Origin: Blautia sp. | GTDB taxonomy: Bacteria; Bacillota; Clostridia; Lachnospirales; Lachnospiraceae | NCBI GenBank assembly: GCA_022769545.1 | Contig: JALEJS010000010.1 | Location: 1-57,577, forward strand | Reading direction: 5' to 3' | DNA: 57,577 bases | Part shown: piece by piece, positions 34,413-44,046 of the stretch | Layout: every line of letters begins with the position of its first letter | Position numbering within the stretch: position 1 is the first letter of the stretch | Notes under the pieces: model-generated | The model's database searches: none | What the model was told of the DNA's origin: nothing | The model's input: the letters and a program-made list of their open reading frames with translations, nothing else | Made by a program: the position numbers and the translations under genes

Positions 34413-35756
34413 TTATTCTACGCTCAGGTAAGAGAATGTATCATGGATCGATGCTTTCAGATCTTCGATCGCCGTATCAAGATCCTTTTCGCCGGTTGCA
34501 TAAGCCTTTGTCTGTGTATCCAGAAGAGAGAGGATCTGCTGATCTTCTGCTGTTACGGTCGACGCATCCAGTCCGTCTGCCAGCGGAAGGAAGAATTCCA
34601 TGAAGTTCTGTCCTGCGTCTGCGTAGAGATATCCGTTTCCATCTGCAGATGCTCCGCTTTCGACGATCTTGGAGATCGCTTCTGTATTGTTCACAAAGTC
34701 CGCATTTAAAGTGTTGATCGCAACCATGCCGTCGGTATCACAGGTGATGTATTTCATGATCGTTGCTGCAAGCTCGGTATCTGCACAGCCTGTGGTTGCT
34801 GCAAGGCCGGTGCCTCCCCAGTAGCTCTTGCTCTGTGTCGGAACAAGGATGGTGTTTGCTTTCCATGTATCGCTTAAGCACCAGTATACAAACCACGGGC
34901 ATCCCATGTATGCCAGAGCAGCATTTGCGCTTTCGCCGTCACCGTCCATGTTTGCATACCAGTCTGCATTCCACTGATCGGTATTGAAGGTAAGGTCTTC
35001 ATCATAGAGCACTTTTGCGGTTTCCAGATAAGTGGTGATGTTTTCATCCAGTGTGATCACATCGTTTTCGTCATAGAAGCCCACGCTTCTGGAATTGGTC
35101 AGAGAACGTTTGATTTCATCATATCCGGAAAACAGCTTGCATTTTCCGCCGGATGCTTCATTGACTTCTTTTGCAGTCGCAACGATGGTATCCAGATCTT
35201 TAAATTTCTCCGCAATGGCTGCCGGATCGGTCGTTCCCAGATATTTCTCAGCCAGGTCTGCACGAACTGCGTAGCATCCCGGTGTTGCCTGCCAGAACAG
35301 TGCGCGAACGTTGCCGTCCCAGTCAGAGCCAAGATCAATATTGTACTGATACATGTTTGCATAGTTATCTTCTGTGATGCCAAGATCTGCAACCGTCTGC
35401 ACCCAGTCACTGTTCACATATTTCTGTACATAGTCTACTTCCAGTCCCATCATATCCGGGTACAGTTCATTGGAAGGATCCTCCAGGATCGGATCCAGCT
35501 TGCTCTGATAATAGTCGGAACCGCCGGTATTTACAAATACGATTCTCTCATATTCTTCCGGATATGCATCCTTAAACGGGCCGTCCAGAATTTTCTTAAT
35601 ATCGTCATTCCATCCCCAGACAACAAATGCATCATCGGAGGACGCGTCACCGGTTACGGTGTTTTCCGGAGTTTCCGCTTCTTCTGCGAATGCCGGAACA
35701 GCTGCTGCCGCAAGCATGGATGCTGCCAATACAACACTTAACATTTTTTTCTTCAT
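34413..35756 (-). CDS. Extracellular solute-binding protein, family 1 type
   Basis: A 447-residue sugar-binding protein from the ATG at 35756, with AGGAGGT upstream; a 13-residue longer frame is not used. The signal peptide is MKKKMLSVVLAASMLAAAAVPAFA, with an A-x-A cleavage site and no lipobox cysteine. It would be released or held non-covalently rather than lipid-anchored, which is unusual for a Gram-positive binding protein. The mature part is the typical two-lobed ABC sugar receptor fold (FVVWGWNDDIKKILDG, then TGDASSD-type acidic linker). Cellobiose or cello-oligosaccharide is the likely ligand from context. Confidence 0.9.
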   Translation of the reverse strand: MKKKMLSVVLAASMLAAAAVPAFAEEAETPENTVTGDASSDDAFVVWGWNDDIKKILDGPFKDAYPEEYERIVFVNTGGSDYYQSKLDPILEDPSNELYPDMMGLEVDYVQKYVNSDWVQTVADLGITEDNYANMYQYNIDLGSDWDGNVRALFWQATPGCYAVRADLAEKYLGTTDPAAIAEKFKDLDTIVATAKEVNEASGGKCKLFSGYDEIKRSLTNSRSVGFYDENDVITLDENITTYLETAKVLYDEDLTFNTDQWNADWYANMDGDGESANAALAYMGCPWFVYWCLSDTWKANTILVPTQSKSYWGGTGLAATTGCADTELAATIMKYITCDTDGMVAINTLNADFVNNTEAISKIVESGASADGNGYLYADAGQNFMEFFLPLADGLDASTVTAEDQQILSLLDTQTKAYATGEKDLDTAIEDLKASIHDTFSYLSVE

Positions 35757-35816
35757 TTTTACTACCTCCTGATTTTCTTCCCTTTTATTTCTCATTACTC
35801 ACGTAACCAAAAACAT

Positions 35817-36857
35817 CTACTTCAGTTTTTTTACGGATTTTCCGCAGTACAGTGTTCCATTTACTGTGAACTTGTCAATGACAGTTGTCCTTGGTGTCTC
35901 AATAAGGCTGATCAGTTTTTCCGCAGCCATTTTCCCGATCATTTCCGTATCCTGACAAAGAGTCGTCAGTTTTGGCTCCACGATTCTGGCAAGTGAGATC
36001 CCATCGTACCCTGCGATGGAAATGTCATCCGGTATCCGCAGTCCCCGCTCCCGGATTTCATTGATTCCTCCCATCGCTGAATAATCATCCGGATAGATGA
36101 TACAGGTGGGCGGATCCGGAAGATCCAGAAGCCTTCCCGTGATTTCCGAAGCCAGATCCACGTTTCGATAGGCACTTTCCACCACATATGCATCAGGAAC
36201 GCTCACTCCCAGATGCTGCAACGTCCGGTAAAATCCACTGATCCGGTTCCGGGTTACAGATGTGTCCTCGCCATGGATATATGCAATCTTCCGATGTCCT
36301 CTTTTGCATATGTAGGAAACCAGTTCCTCCATTCCCTGCAGATTATTGGACACCACGGAAATCCGACCGTCATATACATGGTCAATGGTCACCGCCGGAA
36401 TCTCTGACCGCAGGAGCTCCTGAACCTCCTCGGTGTTGAAATCCACACAGGCAATCACGACACCGTCCACACCCCGATAGCGGCAATGCTCATAGTAGGT
36501 CATCTTTTTCCCGGATATGTTCCTGTTCGTAAATGTGATATCGTAGCCTCTTTCCTCTGCTGTTTTCTTAAAGCTCTCCAAAACATGATTAAAATAGTCA
36601 TGTGTCAGTCCGCTCAGTGCCTCATCTACAAACAGTACGCCAAGATTATGGCTCCGTTTGGTCCTCATGGCACGTGCAGAGGAATTTGGATGATATCCCA
36701 TCTCATCTGCCGTTCTCAATATGAAATCTTTTGTCTCTTTGCCAATGTCCGGATAGTTATTCAGGGCCTTGCTGACTGTGGCAACCGAAACATTGCATTT
36801 ACCGGCAATTTCCTTTATTGAAACCATCTCGATTTTCACTCCATTGTCTTGTTCCAT
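35817..36857 (-). CDS. LacI-family transcriptional regulator
   Basis: About 346 residues. The N-terminal helix-turn-helix is VSIKEIAGKCNVSVATVSKALNN, followed by the hinge NSSARAMRTKRS and a sugar-binding periplasmic-like domain ending with DNGISL-type ligand residues (AGYDGISLARIVEP). I chose the ATG at 36857 (AGGA upstream); an ATG ten codons later would also leave the complete helix-turn-helix. It is divergent from the GH94 gene and heads the ABC operon. It most likely represses both until cellobiose or a derivative binds. CGTTTTCG boxes are candidate operators. Confidence 0.92.
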   Translation of the reverse strand: MEQDNGVKIEMVSIKEIAGKCNVSVATVSKALNNYPDIGKETKDFILRTADEMGYHPNSSARAMRTKRSHNLGVLFVDEALSGLTHDYFNHVLESFKKTAEERGYDITFTNRNISGKKMTYYEHCRYRGVDGVVIACVDFNTEEVQELLRSEIPAVTIDHVYDGRISVVSNNLQGMEELVSYICKRGHRKIAYIHGEDTSVTRNRISGFYRTLQHLGVSVPDAYVVESAYRNVDLASEITGRLLDLPDPPTCIIYPDDYSAMGGINEIRERGLRIPDDISIAGYDGISLARIVEPKLTTLCQDTEMIGKMAAEKLISLIETPRTTVIDKFTVNGTLYCGKSVKKLK

Positions 36858-36867
36858 TTTCCTAAAT

Positions 36868-36893
36868 CGTTTTCGTAATGTTATTGTATTATA
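36868..36893 (-). promoter_or_regulatory. Promoter and candidate operator of the LacI/ABC operon
   Basis: TATAAT (minus strand, 36888-36893) is a perfect -10. The octamer CGTTTTCG (plus 36868-36875) lies between it and the ATG, where a bound repressor would block initiation. The -35 region is poor, so the promoter is less certain than the box. Confidence 0.55.
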
Positions 36894-37024
36894 TAACTTA
36901 CAAAAAATCAATCCTGTTTTTCTGTTTTTTGTCTGTTTTTACCCAGTTTTCCCTATTGCACAAAAAATATCATCATTTATTTCCGCATCATCTGAAACAA
37001 TTTCCATATTTTGTCCAAAAATTT

Positions 37025-37073
37025 GCGAAATTTTTCGCTGTCATTTTTTTGACATATCTGTCAGAAAAATGAC
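37025..37073. repeat. Two adjacent palindromes in the lacI-GH94 intergenic region
   Basis: GCGAAA-TT-TTTCGC (37025-37038) is a perfect inverted repeat. It is followed by arms GTCATTTTTTTGACA (37040-37054) and TGTCAGAAAAATGAC (37059-37073) with one mismatch. They lie in the AT-rich middle of a 436-bp intergenic region. They may be further regulator sites or a transcriptional insulator between divergent units. Confidence 0.45.
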
Positions 37074-37194
37074 CCCTCCAGGACCTGTTCTATTCTCCTT
37101 CTTTTTTTTGATTTTATATTGATTTTTCGGCCTTTTTCCAGTATATTAATAAAAACGCATCCATTTTCATCACGTCTTTGTTTCTGTATATTCT

Positions 37195-37234
37195 TATAAT
37201 TCGTTTTCGAGATCTGTTACCTAATACGTTTTCG
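37195..37234 (+). promoter_or_regulatory. Promoter and two candidate LacI operators of the GH94 gene
   Basis: TATAAT (37195-37200) is followed at once by CGTTTTCG (37202-37209) and again by CGTTTTCG (37227-37234), 25 bp apart. The boxes overlap the expected start point, as for a repressor. No good -35 is seen. Confidence 0.6.
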
Positions 37235-37293
37235 TTCACCAGAATCAGTTCCAGTTTTATGATCTTATATTACTTTTATATGGAGGTTTCACT

Positions 37294-39732
37294 ATGAAAT
37301 ACGGATATTTTGATGATGCCGCCAGAGAGTACGTTATCACACGACCGGATACTCCTCTCCCCTGGATCAATTATCTGGGAACGCAGGACTTTTTCAGTCT
37401 GATTTCCAACACCTGTGGCGGATACAGCTTCTACAAAGACGCAAAGCTTCTTCGGATCACACGATACCGCTACAATTCCGTTCCTGTCGATTCCGACGGA
37501 AAATATTACTATATTAAGGATGGCAGTACGATCTGGAACCCTGGGATGCACCCCACACGCACGCCTCTGGACCGGTATGAATGCCGCCACGGAATGGGGT
37601 ACTCTCAGTTTTCTTCTGCCAAAGACGGACTGGAAGCCTCTCTTCTGGCCTTTGTACCCACGGATTCTCCCTGTGAGATCAATCGGCTGAGGCTTCGGAA
37701 TGCATCTTCCCATTCCAGATCTGTCTCTTTGTTTTCCTATGTGGAATTCTGCCTTTGGAATGCCGTAGATGACATGACAAACTATCAGCGAAACCTGAGC
37801 CTCGGAGAGGTGGAAGTGGAAGGCAGTACGATCTATCACAAGACAGAATACAGAGAACGGCGGAATCATTACAGCTTTTTCACCGTAAACACCGACATTT
37901 CCGGTTATGACACCAGCCGTGACGTTTTTCTGGGGCAGGGAAACAGCAATGCCTGCCCTGCAGCAGTCGCCGAAGGCAAGTGCCGTAATTCCATGGCCAG
38001 CGGCTGGTTCCCCGTTGCCAGTCATCAGATCGATGTGACACTTGCTCCGGGAGAAGAGCGTGAATTCATCTTCCTTCTGGGATATTGCGAAAATCCTGTC
38101 GATCAGAAATGGGAAGCTCCGGGCGTCATACGAAAAGCCCCGGCGCAGGCACTGATGGAACGCTTCCGCACATCCGATCAGGTAGACGCCGCCTTCCGCC
38201 AGCTTAAGAGCTACTGGGATGAGCTGCTCTCCGTATTTTCTGTGGACAGCCAAAATCCCCACGTCAACCGCATGGCCAACATCTGGCACCAATACCAGTG
38301 TATGGTCACTTTCAACATGTCCCGTTCCGCTTCCTATTATGAGTCCGGAACCGGAAGGGGCATGGGATTCCGGGATTCCTGCCAGGATCTTCTTGGTTTC
38401 GTACATCTGATCCCGGAAAGAGCCCGCGAGAGAATCCTTGATATCGCAGCCACTCAGTTTGAGGACGGAAGTGCCTATCACCAGTATCAGCCGCTTACCA
38501 AAAAAGGGAATCTGGATATCGGCAGCGGCTTTAACGACGACCCGCTGTGGCTGATCGCCGCTGTGGCTGCCTATCTGAAAGAAACCGGAGACGATTCCAT
38601 CTTATCGGAAATCGTTCCTTTCGATAACCAGCCGGAAAAAGCAGACACGCTTTTTGAACACCTTCATCGCTCCTTTGCCTTTACCTGTACCCACCTTGGT
38701 CCTCACCATCTTCCGCTCATCGGACGCGCAGACTGGAACGACTGCCTGAATCTGAACTGTTTTTCCGCAGAGCCGGGAGAATCTTTCCAGACGACAGGAC
38801 CGTCCGAAGGTCCCGTGGCAGAATCGGTATTTATCGCCGGTATGTTTGTAAAATACGGCCGGGAATTTGCCTCTATCTGTGCACGTTTCGGAAAGCCTGC
38901 GCTTGAAAAAGAAGCGCTGCAGGCCGTCCGGGAAATGTACGATACGGTACTGGAGCACGGCTGGGACGGCGAATGGTTCCTGCGTGCCTATGATGCTGCC
39001 TCCGAAAAAGTGGGGGCTTCGGAATGCGAAGAAGGAAAGATCTTTATCGAGCCGCAGGGCTTCTGCGTCATGGCAGGCATCGGTGTCAAAGAAGGACTGG
39101 CCGAAAAAGCGCTGGACTCTGTCCGCGATCATCTGGAGACCCCTTACGGAATCATGATCCTGCAGCCGGCATATTCTCATTACTATCTGAATCTTGGAGA
39201 AATTTCCTCCTACCCGCCGGGATACAAAGAAAATGCAGGTATCTTCTGCCACAACAATCCATGGGTTTCCATTGCAGAGACTGTCATCGGAAGAGGAGAC
39301 CGTGCATTTGAGGTTTATCGCAAGACCTGTCCTTCATATCTGGAAGAGATCAGTGAAATTCACCGTACCGAACCGTACGTGTACTCTCAGATGATCGCCG
39401 GCGCCGATGCCGTTTTCCATGGAGAAGCCAAGAACAGCTGGCTCACCGGGACTGCCGCATGGACCTTCGTCAATCTCTCTCAGGCGATCCTGGGAATCCA
39501 GCCGGATTATGACGGTCTGCGCATCGATCCATGCATTCCGGAGGATTTCGGCGATTTTGCCGTTACCAGAAAATTCCGGAAGGCCGTTTACCACATCACT
39601 GTCCACACAGCACCTTCTGTTCAGAAGGGTGTGAAAAAGCTGGTCGTTGACGGAACGGAAATCGCCGGAAATCTGATTCCTTACGAGGATCTCGCAAAGG
39701 AACATCAGGTAGATGTCTATATGCAGCCGTAA
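37294..39732 (+). CDS. Cellobiose phosphorylase, GH94
   Basis: An 812-residue enzyme, the usual length of cellobiose phosphorylase. It splits cellobiose with phosphate into glucose 1-phosphate and glucose inside the cell. The N-terminus [20 protein letters not shown] and [21 protein letters not shown] follow the family closely. The catalytic aspartate lies in [11 protein letters not shown], and [10 protein letters not shown] and [18 protein letters not shown] shape the sugar and phosphate site. GGAGG precedes the ATG. The divergent ABC importer and LacI regulator fit a phosphorolytic cellobiose pathway that saves ATP. Other GH94 specificities (for example laminaribiose or cellodextrin) cannot be excluded, but similarity favours cellobiose. 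Confidence 0.9.
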   Translation: MKYGYFDDAAREYVITRPDTPLPWINYLGTQDFFSLISNTCGGYSFYKDAKLLRITRYRYNSVPVDSDGKYYYIKDGSTIWNPGMHPTRTPLDRYECRHGMGYSQFSSAKDGLEASLLAFVPTDSPCEINRLRLRNASSHSRSVSLFSYVEFCLWNAVDDMTNYQRNLSLGEVEVEGSTIYHKTEYRERRNHYSFFTVNTDISGYDTSRDVFLGQGNSNACPAAVAEGKCRNSMASGWFPVASHQIDVTLAPGEEREFIFLLGYCENPVDQKWEAPGVIRKAPAQALMERFRTSDQVDAAFRQLKSYWDELLSVFSVDSQNPHVNRMANIWHQYQCMVTFNMSRSASYYESGTGRGMGFRDSCQDLLGFVHLIPERARERILDIAATQFEDGSAYHQYQPLTKKGNLDIGSGFNDDPLWLIAAVAAYLKETGDDSILSEIVPFDNQPEKADTLFEHLHRSFAFTCTHLGPHHLPLIGRADWNDCLNLNCFSAEPGESFQTTGPSEGPVAESVFIAGMFVKYGREFASICARFGKPALEKEALQAVREMYDTVLEHGWDGEWFLRAYDAASEKVGASECEEGKIFIEPQGFCVMAGIGVKEGLAEKALDSVRDHLETPYGIMILQPAYSHYYLNLGEISSYPPGYKENAGIFCHNNPWVSIAETVIGRGDRAFEVYRKTCPSYLEEISEIHRTEPYVYSQMIAGADAVFHGEAKNSWLTGTAAWTFVNLSQAILGIQPDYDGLRIDPCIPEDFGDFAVTRKFRKAVYHITVHTAPSVQKGVKKLVVDGTEIAGNLIPYEDLAKEHQVDVYMQP

Positions 39733-39750
39733 ATCACCGGAAACGAAACG

Positions 39751-39797
39751 AAGCGGAGCAGATCCTTCTTCATTCCAGAAGGACTTGCTCCGCTTTA
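39751..39797. terminator. Hairpin terminator between GH94 and acyl-AMP ligase genes
   Basis: AAGCGGAGCA pairs with TGCTCCGCTT, with an inner CCTTCT/AGAAGG helix. The genes converge here. T runs are short, so efficiency is uncertain. Confidence 0.65.
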
Positions 39798-39823
39798 CGC
39801 GTCGGATGCTGTATTTCTGTCCG

Positions 39824-41338
39824 TCAATAACGCCTGATCTTTTTGGACGGTGTCTTTGGAAATTCGGTTTCCCGGATTTTCAGACGATACACTCGTTTGT
39901 ATGCCGGAGCCGTACGGTTATAGGTATCGATTACTTCCTGTAATGCCGCCTTAACATCTTCCACTCCCGCTTTCTGAACATATTCCTGATCCGGGAATAT
40001 TTCCGCTTCAATGACACCTTCCGACTCCCGGACAAGAATTTCCTGTACCAGTCGATTCTCACCGATCTTGTTCTCCAGTTCTTCCGGAGATACATTTTCC
40101 CCGTTCTTTGTGATGATCAGGTTTTTCTTTCTGCCGGTCAGATATACAAATCCATCCTCATCCACATAACCAAGGTCGCCGGTGCGCAGCCAGCCATCTA
40201 CCAGAGTTTCTTTTGTTTCCTCCGGCATCTTATAGTATCCCTGCATCACACTACTTCCGCGGACCCAGATCTCCTCATCCACCACCTTTGCCTCACAGTT
40301 CGGCACAAGCCTGCCTACAGATCCTTTTCGGATATCCCAGCGGACCGTGGTACTGATTACCGGAGAGCATTCGGTCATTCCATAGCCCTGGAGAATGTCG
40401 ATCCCGTATTTTCCGAACAGATCCAGCATTGCCGGCGGCAGATAGGCACCGCCGCTGCAGATGGTGTGGAACTGTTCTCCAAACACTTCCCGCTTCACAA
40501 TTTCCGGCGGAAGTCCGGCAGCATCTTCCAGCTTTTTTGCCATGGTTTCGATCATCAGCGGAACCATCAGAATGATATTCGGCCGGAACAGGCGGATATT
40601 TTTTGCCATACGCATCAGTGAATCATTGATGCAGACAATGCTTCCCAAAGACAGTCCTTTCAGAATATCCATACTCAGACAGTAGGCGTGATGAATAGGA
40701 AGTACACTTAACAGTACACTGCGCTCCGGGAATTTCATATCCAGGCAGGTGGCATTTTCCGCCAGATTCCGGTGTGTCAGCATGACACCTTTGCTTTTTC
40801 CGGTTGTTCCGGACGTGAACATGATGGTTGCCAGGCGTTCCGGCTCCACCTCACAGATAAATTCTTCCGGATGGTTCTTCACCAGGCTCCAGAAAGACAG
40901 CATCTCTTTTGTATCTTCCTCTTTCTGCATGGAAATTACATATTTCACCTTCGGACAGCGTTCCCGCACAATCGCCAGAACATCTGCCCGGATTTCATCT
41001 GCCACAAATACGGTTGCGTCTGCCCGGTCAATGAGCTCGCACATTTCCTCTGCCGGAAGTGCAACATCCAGCGGAACCGCCACGCTGCCACTGTTTACGA
41101 CTCCCAGATATGCCACGATCCAGGCATAGGAAGTCATTCCGGTAATGGCAATATGCTCTCCCTGTTCCCCCAGTGCCGCAAGAGCTGCGCCAAACCCGTC
41201 GCTGTCTCTTTTCAGATCGCAATAGGATTTTGCTTCTGTTTCATTTTTTCCCACCTTGTAGCGAATGGCATCCGCATCTCCATACTGCTGCTGTGCATAT
41301 TCGACAATCTCACGTATACTGCTGCAAACCTTGTTCAT
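39824..41338 (-). CDS. Stand-alone acyl-AMP ligase (AMP-binding)
   Basis: A 504-residue ANL-superfamily enzyme from the ATG at 41338 (MNKVCSSIREIVEY). It should adenylate a carboxylic acid and load it on a thiol, most likely the carrier protein encoded immediately before it. Core motifs are intact: TIMFTSGTTGKSKGVMLTHRN, QGYGMTECSP, GWLRTGDLGYVDEDGFVYLTGRKKN and the C-terminal catalytic lysine in PKTPSKKIRRY. The general look is of a long-chain acyl-CoA or acyl-ACP ligase rather than an amino-acid-specific domain. It ends a five-gene minus-strand unit with ACP, condensation domain, hydrolase and SCP2 genes. Confidence 0.92.
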   Translation of the reverse strand: MNKVCSSIREIVEYAQQQYGDADAIRYKVGKNETEAKSYCDLKRDSDGFGAALAALGEQGEHIAITGMTSYAWIVAYLGVVNSGSVAVPLDVALPAEEMCELIDRADATVFVADEIRADVLAIVRERCPKVKYVISMQKEEDTKEMLSFWSLVKNHPEEFICEVEPERLATIMFTSGTTGKSKGVMLTHRNLAENATCLDMKFPERSVLLSVLPIHHAYCLSMDILKGLSLGSIVCINDSLMRMAKNIRLFRPNIILMVPLMIETMAKKLEDAAGLPPEIVKREVFGEQFHTICSGGAYLPPAMLDLFGKYGIDILQGYGMTECSPVISTTVRWDIRKGSVGRLVPNCEAKVVDEEIWVRGSSVMQGYYKMPEETKETLVDGWLRTGDLGYVDEDGFVYLTGRKKNLIITKNGENVSPEELENKIGENRLVQEILVRESEGVIEAEIFPDQEYVQKAGVEDVKAALQEVIDTYNRTAPAYKRVYRLKIRETEFPKTPSKKIRRY

Positions 41339-41383
41339 TTTCTTCTTCCTTTCTGCAGATTTGCTGTCTGCATGCAAACATTC

Positions 41384-41611
41384 TCAGGCAGTGAGCTCCT
41401 CCAGATAATCCACGGCTTCTCCCACCGTACGAATTCCTGCAGCCTGCTGCTGATCGATCTCCACATCCAGTTCGTCTTCCAGCTCTCCAAGCATGCTCAT
41501 AAAGTCAAAGGATGTGAATCCCAGATCTTCCATAAACCGGGACTCTCTGTGAACCTCCTCCGGTTCCACTTCCACATAATTACAGATTACTTCCACTAAT
41601 TTTTCAAACAT
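41384..41611 (-). CDS. Acyl/peptidyl carrier protein
   Basis: A 75-residue acidic four-helix carrier protein. The phosphopantetheine site is Ser34 in EDLGFTSFDFMSMLGELED; the common DSL motif reads TSF here. It is not the fatty acid synthesis ACP by context or sequence. GGAG precedes the ATG, and the acyl-AMP ligase follows 45 bases later. It should carry the acyl chain from the ligase to the condensation protein. A 4'-phosphopantetheinyl transferase is needed from elsewhere. Confidence 0.9.
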   Translation of the reverse strand: MFEKLVEVICNYVEVEPEEVHRESRFMEDLGFTSFDFMSMLGELEDELDVEIDQQQAAGIRTVGEAVDYLEELTA

Positions 41612-41695
41612 TGTCGTTCTCCTTCGTCATCGATTCGGTTCTGTCTGTCCGACCCGTCCGGCAGAATCTGCCTTCCGGTCCGGATCCGCTGGTCC

Positions 41696-43099
41696 TCAGA
41701 TCAGCAGCATAATATCGCCGATTTTCAGATTGGGATTTTCTGTCCCCTTAAACATGATTTTGCAAAGATAATAATACATATATTCCAGCTGTTCTCTGGA
41801 TACTGCCTTGATCTGATGTTCAAAATTAAAGTCCAGACCATTGTCATCCGAGCGGTGCATGACGGTCAGATACATGGCCTGTGTCGTCGCACCATTGGGA
41901 TACCATTTTGATTTATAGCGGATATCACCAAGCTTATCCAGCCCTTTATCTTTCATGGTCAGCGGCTGGTAGGTCAGGGACATGGGCTCATAGGTCTGCC
42001 CCGGTTCCACCGGATATTTCTGACTCCGGTATGCAAAATAGGATACCGGATCATAATTTGCATGGCGGAAATACTCATTCTGCAGATCACGGATGGCATA
42101 AATCCCCTCCAGAAATGTCTTGTCCGGAGAAATGATGGTCCGGAAGGGGAAGGAATGAATTCTGGTTCCGCCGGACTTCTTTTCCTTCAGCGTTGCTCTT
42201 CTTGCAATGGCCGTATTGATAGACACATCATCGTTTCCATTCATTTTCTGGAAATAGGTTCTGAGACCCATCAGCAAAAGGCATGCAAGAGAAACATGAT
42301 ATTTTTCGCAGAATGCCATCAGGCGGGCCGTCGGCTCTGCCTCCAGATGGAAAATATCCAGAGCGGAGTCCACGCTGTCAGACACATTTACGGCAGCCCT
42401 GAGCTGGGGATCGTTACAGCGAATCCGCTCTGCCTCCAGCTGCCCCGGGCCGCTGATTCCGTTGTAAATAGGCTGAGAAGCATCGATCAGCTTGTGGAAA
42501 AATTCCTCATCCCGCTCCTTGGCCTTGCTGCCCGCTTTATAAGCCAGATCCTTCTGAAGCTGCTCAATATAGGATGCCATATCCTTTGGATAGGGCACGC
42601 CCTCATACATGGTATTACAGTACAACTCGATCACATCCTTCAGAAAACAGATCAGCGACTGTGCATCCATCGTGGTGTGATCTGCCAGGAAATAAATTCC
42701 CTGATAACCATCCGGCATTTTGATCATGACGATCCGGTTCATGGGAGAGTCTGTCCGCTTAAAGGGCACCTGTGTCCACGCAGTCATCGTCTGCTCCGCT
42801 TCTTCCATGGTCTTTTTGGAAAAATCCACAAACTCAATATCTCTTTCTTCTTTCTCCACAACATACTGATACCAGGTACCATCTTTGTCTGCCGCGAAGC
42901 GCAGGCGCATGGACTCGCATCTTTCATAGGCTTTGTAGATTGACTGTTTCAGTACTTCAAAATCCAGTTCCGCCTCAATCGTCAGACTGGTACCGATATT
43001 CAGAACTTCCTTCTTCGGACAGAAATTCTGATAAAAAAAGTGAAATTTCTGTGCCATTGTCAGAGGGTATACCGGATACCCCTTCCTTTTTCGCATCAT
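41696..43099 (-). CDS. Stand-alone condensation-domain protein
   Basis: A 467-residue protein of the chloramphenicol-acetyltransferase-like superfamily (NRPS condensation, PapA or WS/DGAT type). The N-terminus YPVYPLTMAQKFHFFYQN matches condensation motif C1. The HHxxxDG active site reads DHTTMDA at 140-146: the second, catalytic His141 is kept but the first His is Asp and the final Gly is Ala. The second half has SINTAIARRATL and PFRTIISPDKTFLEGI, matching later motifs. It probably transfers an acyl group from the nearby carrier protein to an amine or alcohol. The ATG follows GGAGG and overlaps the end of the hydrolase gene. Confidence 0.85.
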   Translation of the reverse strand: MMRKRKGYPVYPLTMAQKFHFFYQNFCPKKEVLNIGTSLTIEAELDFEVLKQSIYKAYERCESMRLRFAADKDGTWYQYVVEKEERDIEFVDFSKKTMEEAEQTMTAWTQVPFKRTDSPMNRIVMIKMPDGYQGIYFLADHTTMDAQSLICFLKDVIELYCNTMYEGVPYPKDMASYIEQLQKDLAYKAGSKAKERDEEFFHKLIDASQPIYNGISGPGQLEAERIRCNDPQLRAAVNVSDSVDSALDIFHLEAEPTARLMAFCEKYHVSLACLLLMGLRTYFQKMNGNDDVSINTAIARRATLKEKKSGGTRIHSFPFRTIISPDKTFLEGIYAIRDLQNEYFRHANYDPVSYFAYRSQKYPVEPGQTYEPMSLTYQPLTMKDKGLDKLGDIRYKSKWYPNGATTQAMYLTVMHRSDDNGLDFNFEHQIKAVSREQLEYMYYYLCKIMFKGTENPNLKIGDIMLLI

Positions 43100-44046
43100 T
43101 TCATGATTCCTCCGATAAATTCATCCAGCGCAGCCTCATAGGCCGGCGTATCTTTATAATAGCTTTCTGCATGTGCGGCACCCTCCACGATCAGCTTCTG
43201 TTTGGGGGAACTGCAGTTTTCATATATCGTCTCGCACATACTGCAGGGTACAAACGTATCTTTTGATCCGTGGATCATCAGAATCGGCCTTGTGGCCTTT
43301 CTCACTTCTCTTGCCGCATTGCATTCATCCAGACCGTAGCCGGCTCTTTTCCGGTTCACCCGGTCCGCAATCTGTATGATCGGGAACGCCGGAAGATGAT
43401 ACATGGAATGCAGCACATGAGTAAATACTTCTTTTGGCGAAGTAAATCCACAGTCTGAGATAATTCCCTTTACCTGTTCCGGCAGCGCAAGACTGCTGGC
43501 CATGAGAACGGTGGCTCCTCCCATGGAGGTTCCGTGCAAAAGGATCTGAACCTCTTCTTTGCAGGTATCCACAACCCACTGCATCCACCTTACTGCATCC
43601 AGACGATCCAGACATCCGAACCCTATGTAAGTTCCCTCACTGTCTCCATGTGCCCGCTCATCCACCAGCAGCATGGAATAGCCGTTTCTCATATAATAAT
43701 CCGAAAGTCCGATATAATCGCTCATCCCTTTGCTGGTATAACCGTGAAAACAGATCACAGCCTTTTTTCTGTCACCTCTGGGAAACCAGGTCGCGTGAAG
43801 CTTCAGTCCGTCTCCGGACATGAGATACACATCCTCATGCTCCTGCGCCATCAGTGCTTCCTTTCTTTTTTCGATCAGCGGAAAATACTGTGACCAGTCT
43901 GTTCCGGCCATTTTCATCGTCCGCTCTGTCTTCGCTTTCCCGCGGATCATGGTCCGGCGATAAAAATATGCTGTGCCTCCGGCTTCTGCCGCAGCCAGCA
44001 GCCCCATCAGTACCGCTGCCCCTCTTGCCGCCTTTTTACCCGTCAT
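43096..44046 (-). CDS. Membrane-anchored alpha/beta hydrolase
   Basis: A 316-residue serine hydrolase with an N-terminal hydrophobic anchor (about 8-28). The oxyanion region is CFHGYTSKG, the nucleophile is Ser174 in HGTSMGG, the acid is Asp263 in HGSKDTFVP, and the base is His292 in EGAAHAES. It resembles the BAAT/CocE-like or Bem46-type hydrolases acting on lipids, thioesters or peptides. In this cluster it might release the product from the carrier or act on a lipid partner. It overlaps its neighbours on both sides by four bases. Confidence 0.88.
   Translation of the reverse strand: MTGKKAARGAAVLMGLLAAAEAGGTAYFYRRTMIRGKAKTERTMKMAGTDWSQYFPLIEKRKEALMAQEHEDVYLMSGDGLKLHATWFPRGDRKKAVICFHGYTSKGMSDYIGLSDYYMRNGYSMLLVDERAHGDSEGTYIGFGCLDRLDAVRWMQWVVDTCKEEVQILLHGTSMGGATVLMASSLALPEQVKGIISDCGFTSPKEVFTHVLHSMYHLPAFPIIQIADRVNRKRAGYGLDECNAAREVRKATRPILMIHGSKDTFVPCSMCETIYENCSSPKQKLIVEGAAHAESYYKDTPAYEAALDEFIGGIMK

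Noticed and set aside
37276..38481. 401-codon minus-strand frame opposite the GH94 gene
   Set aside because: It is in antisense to a full-length, motif-complete phosphorylase and has no supporting signals.
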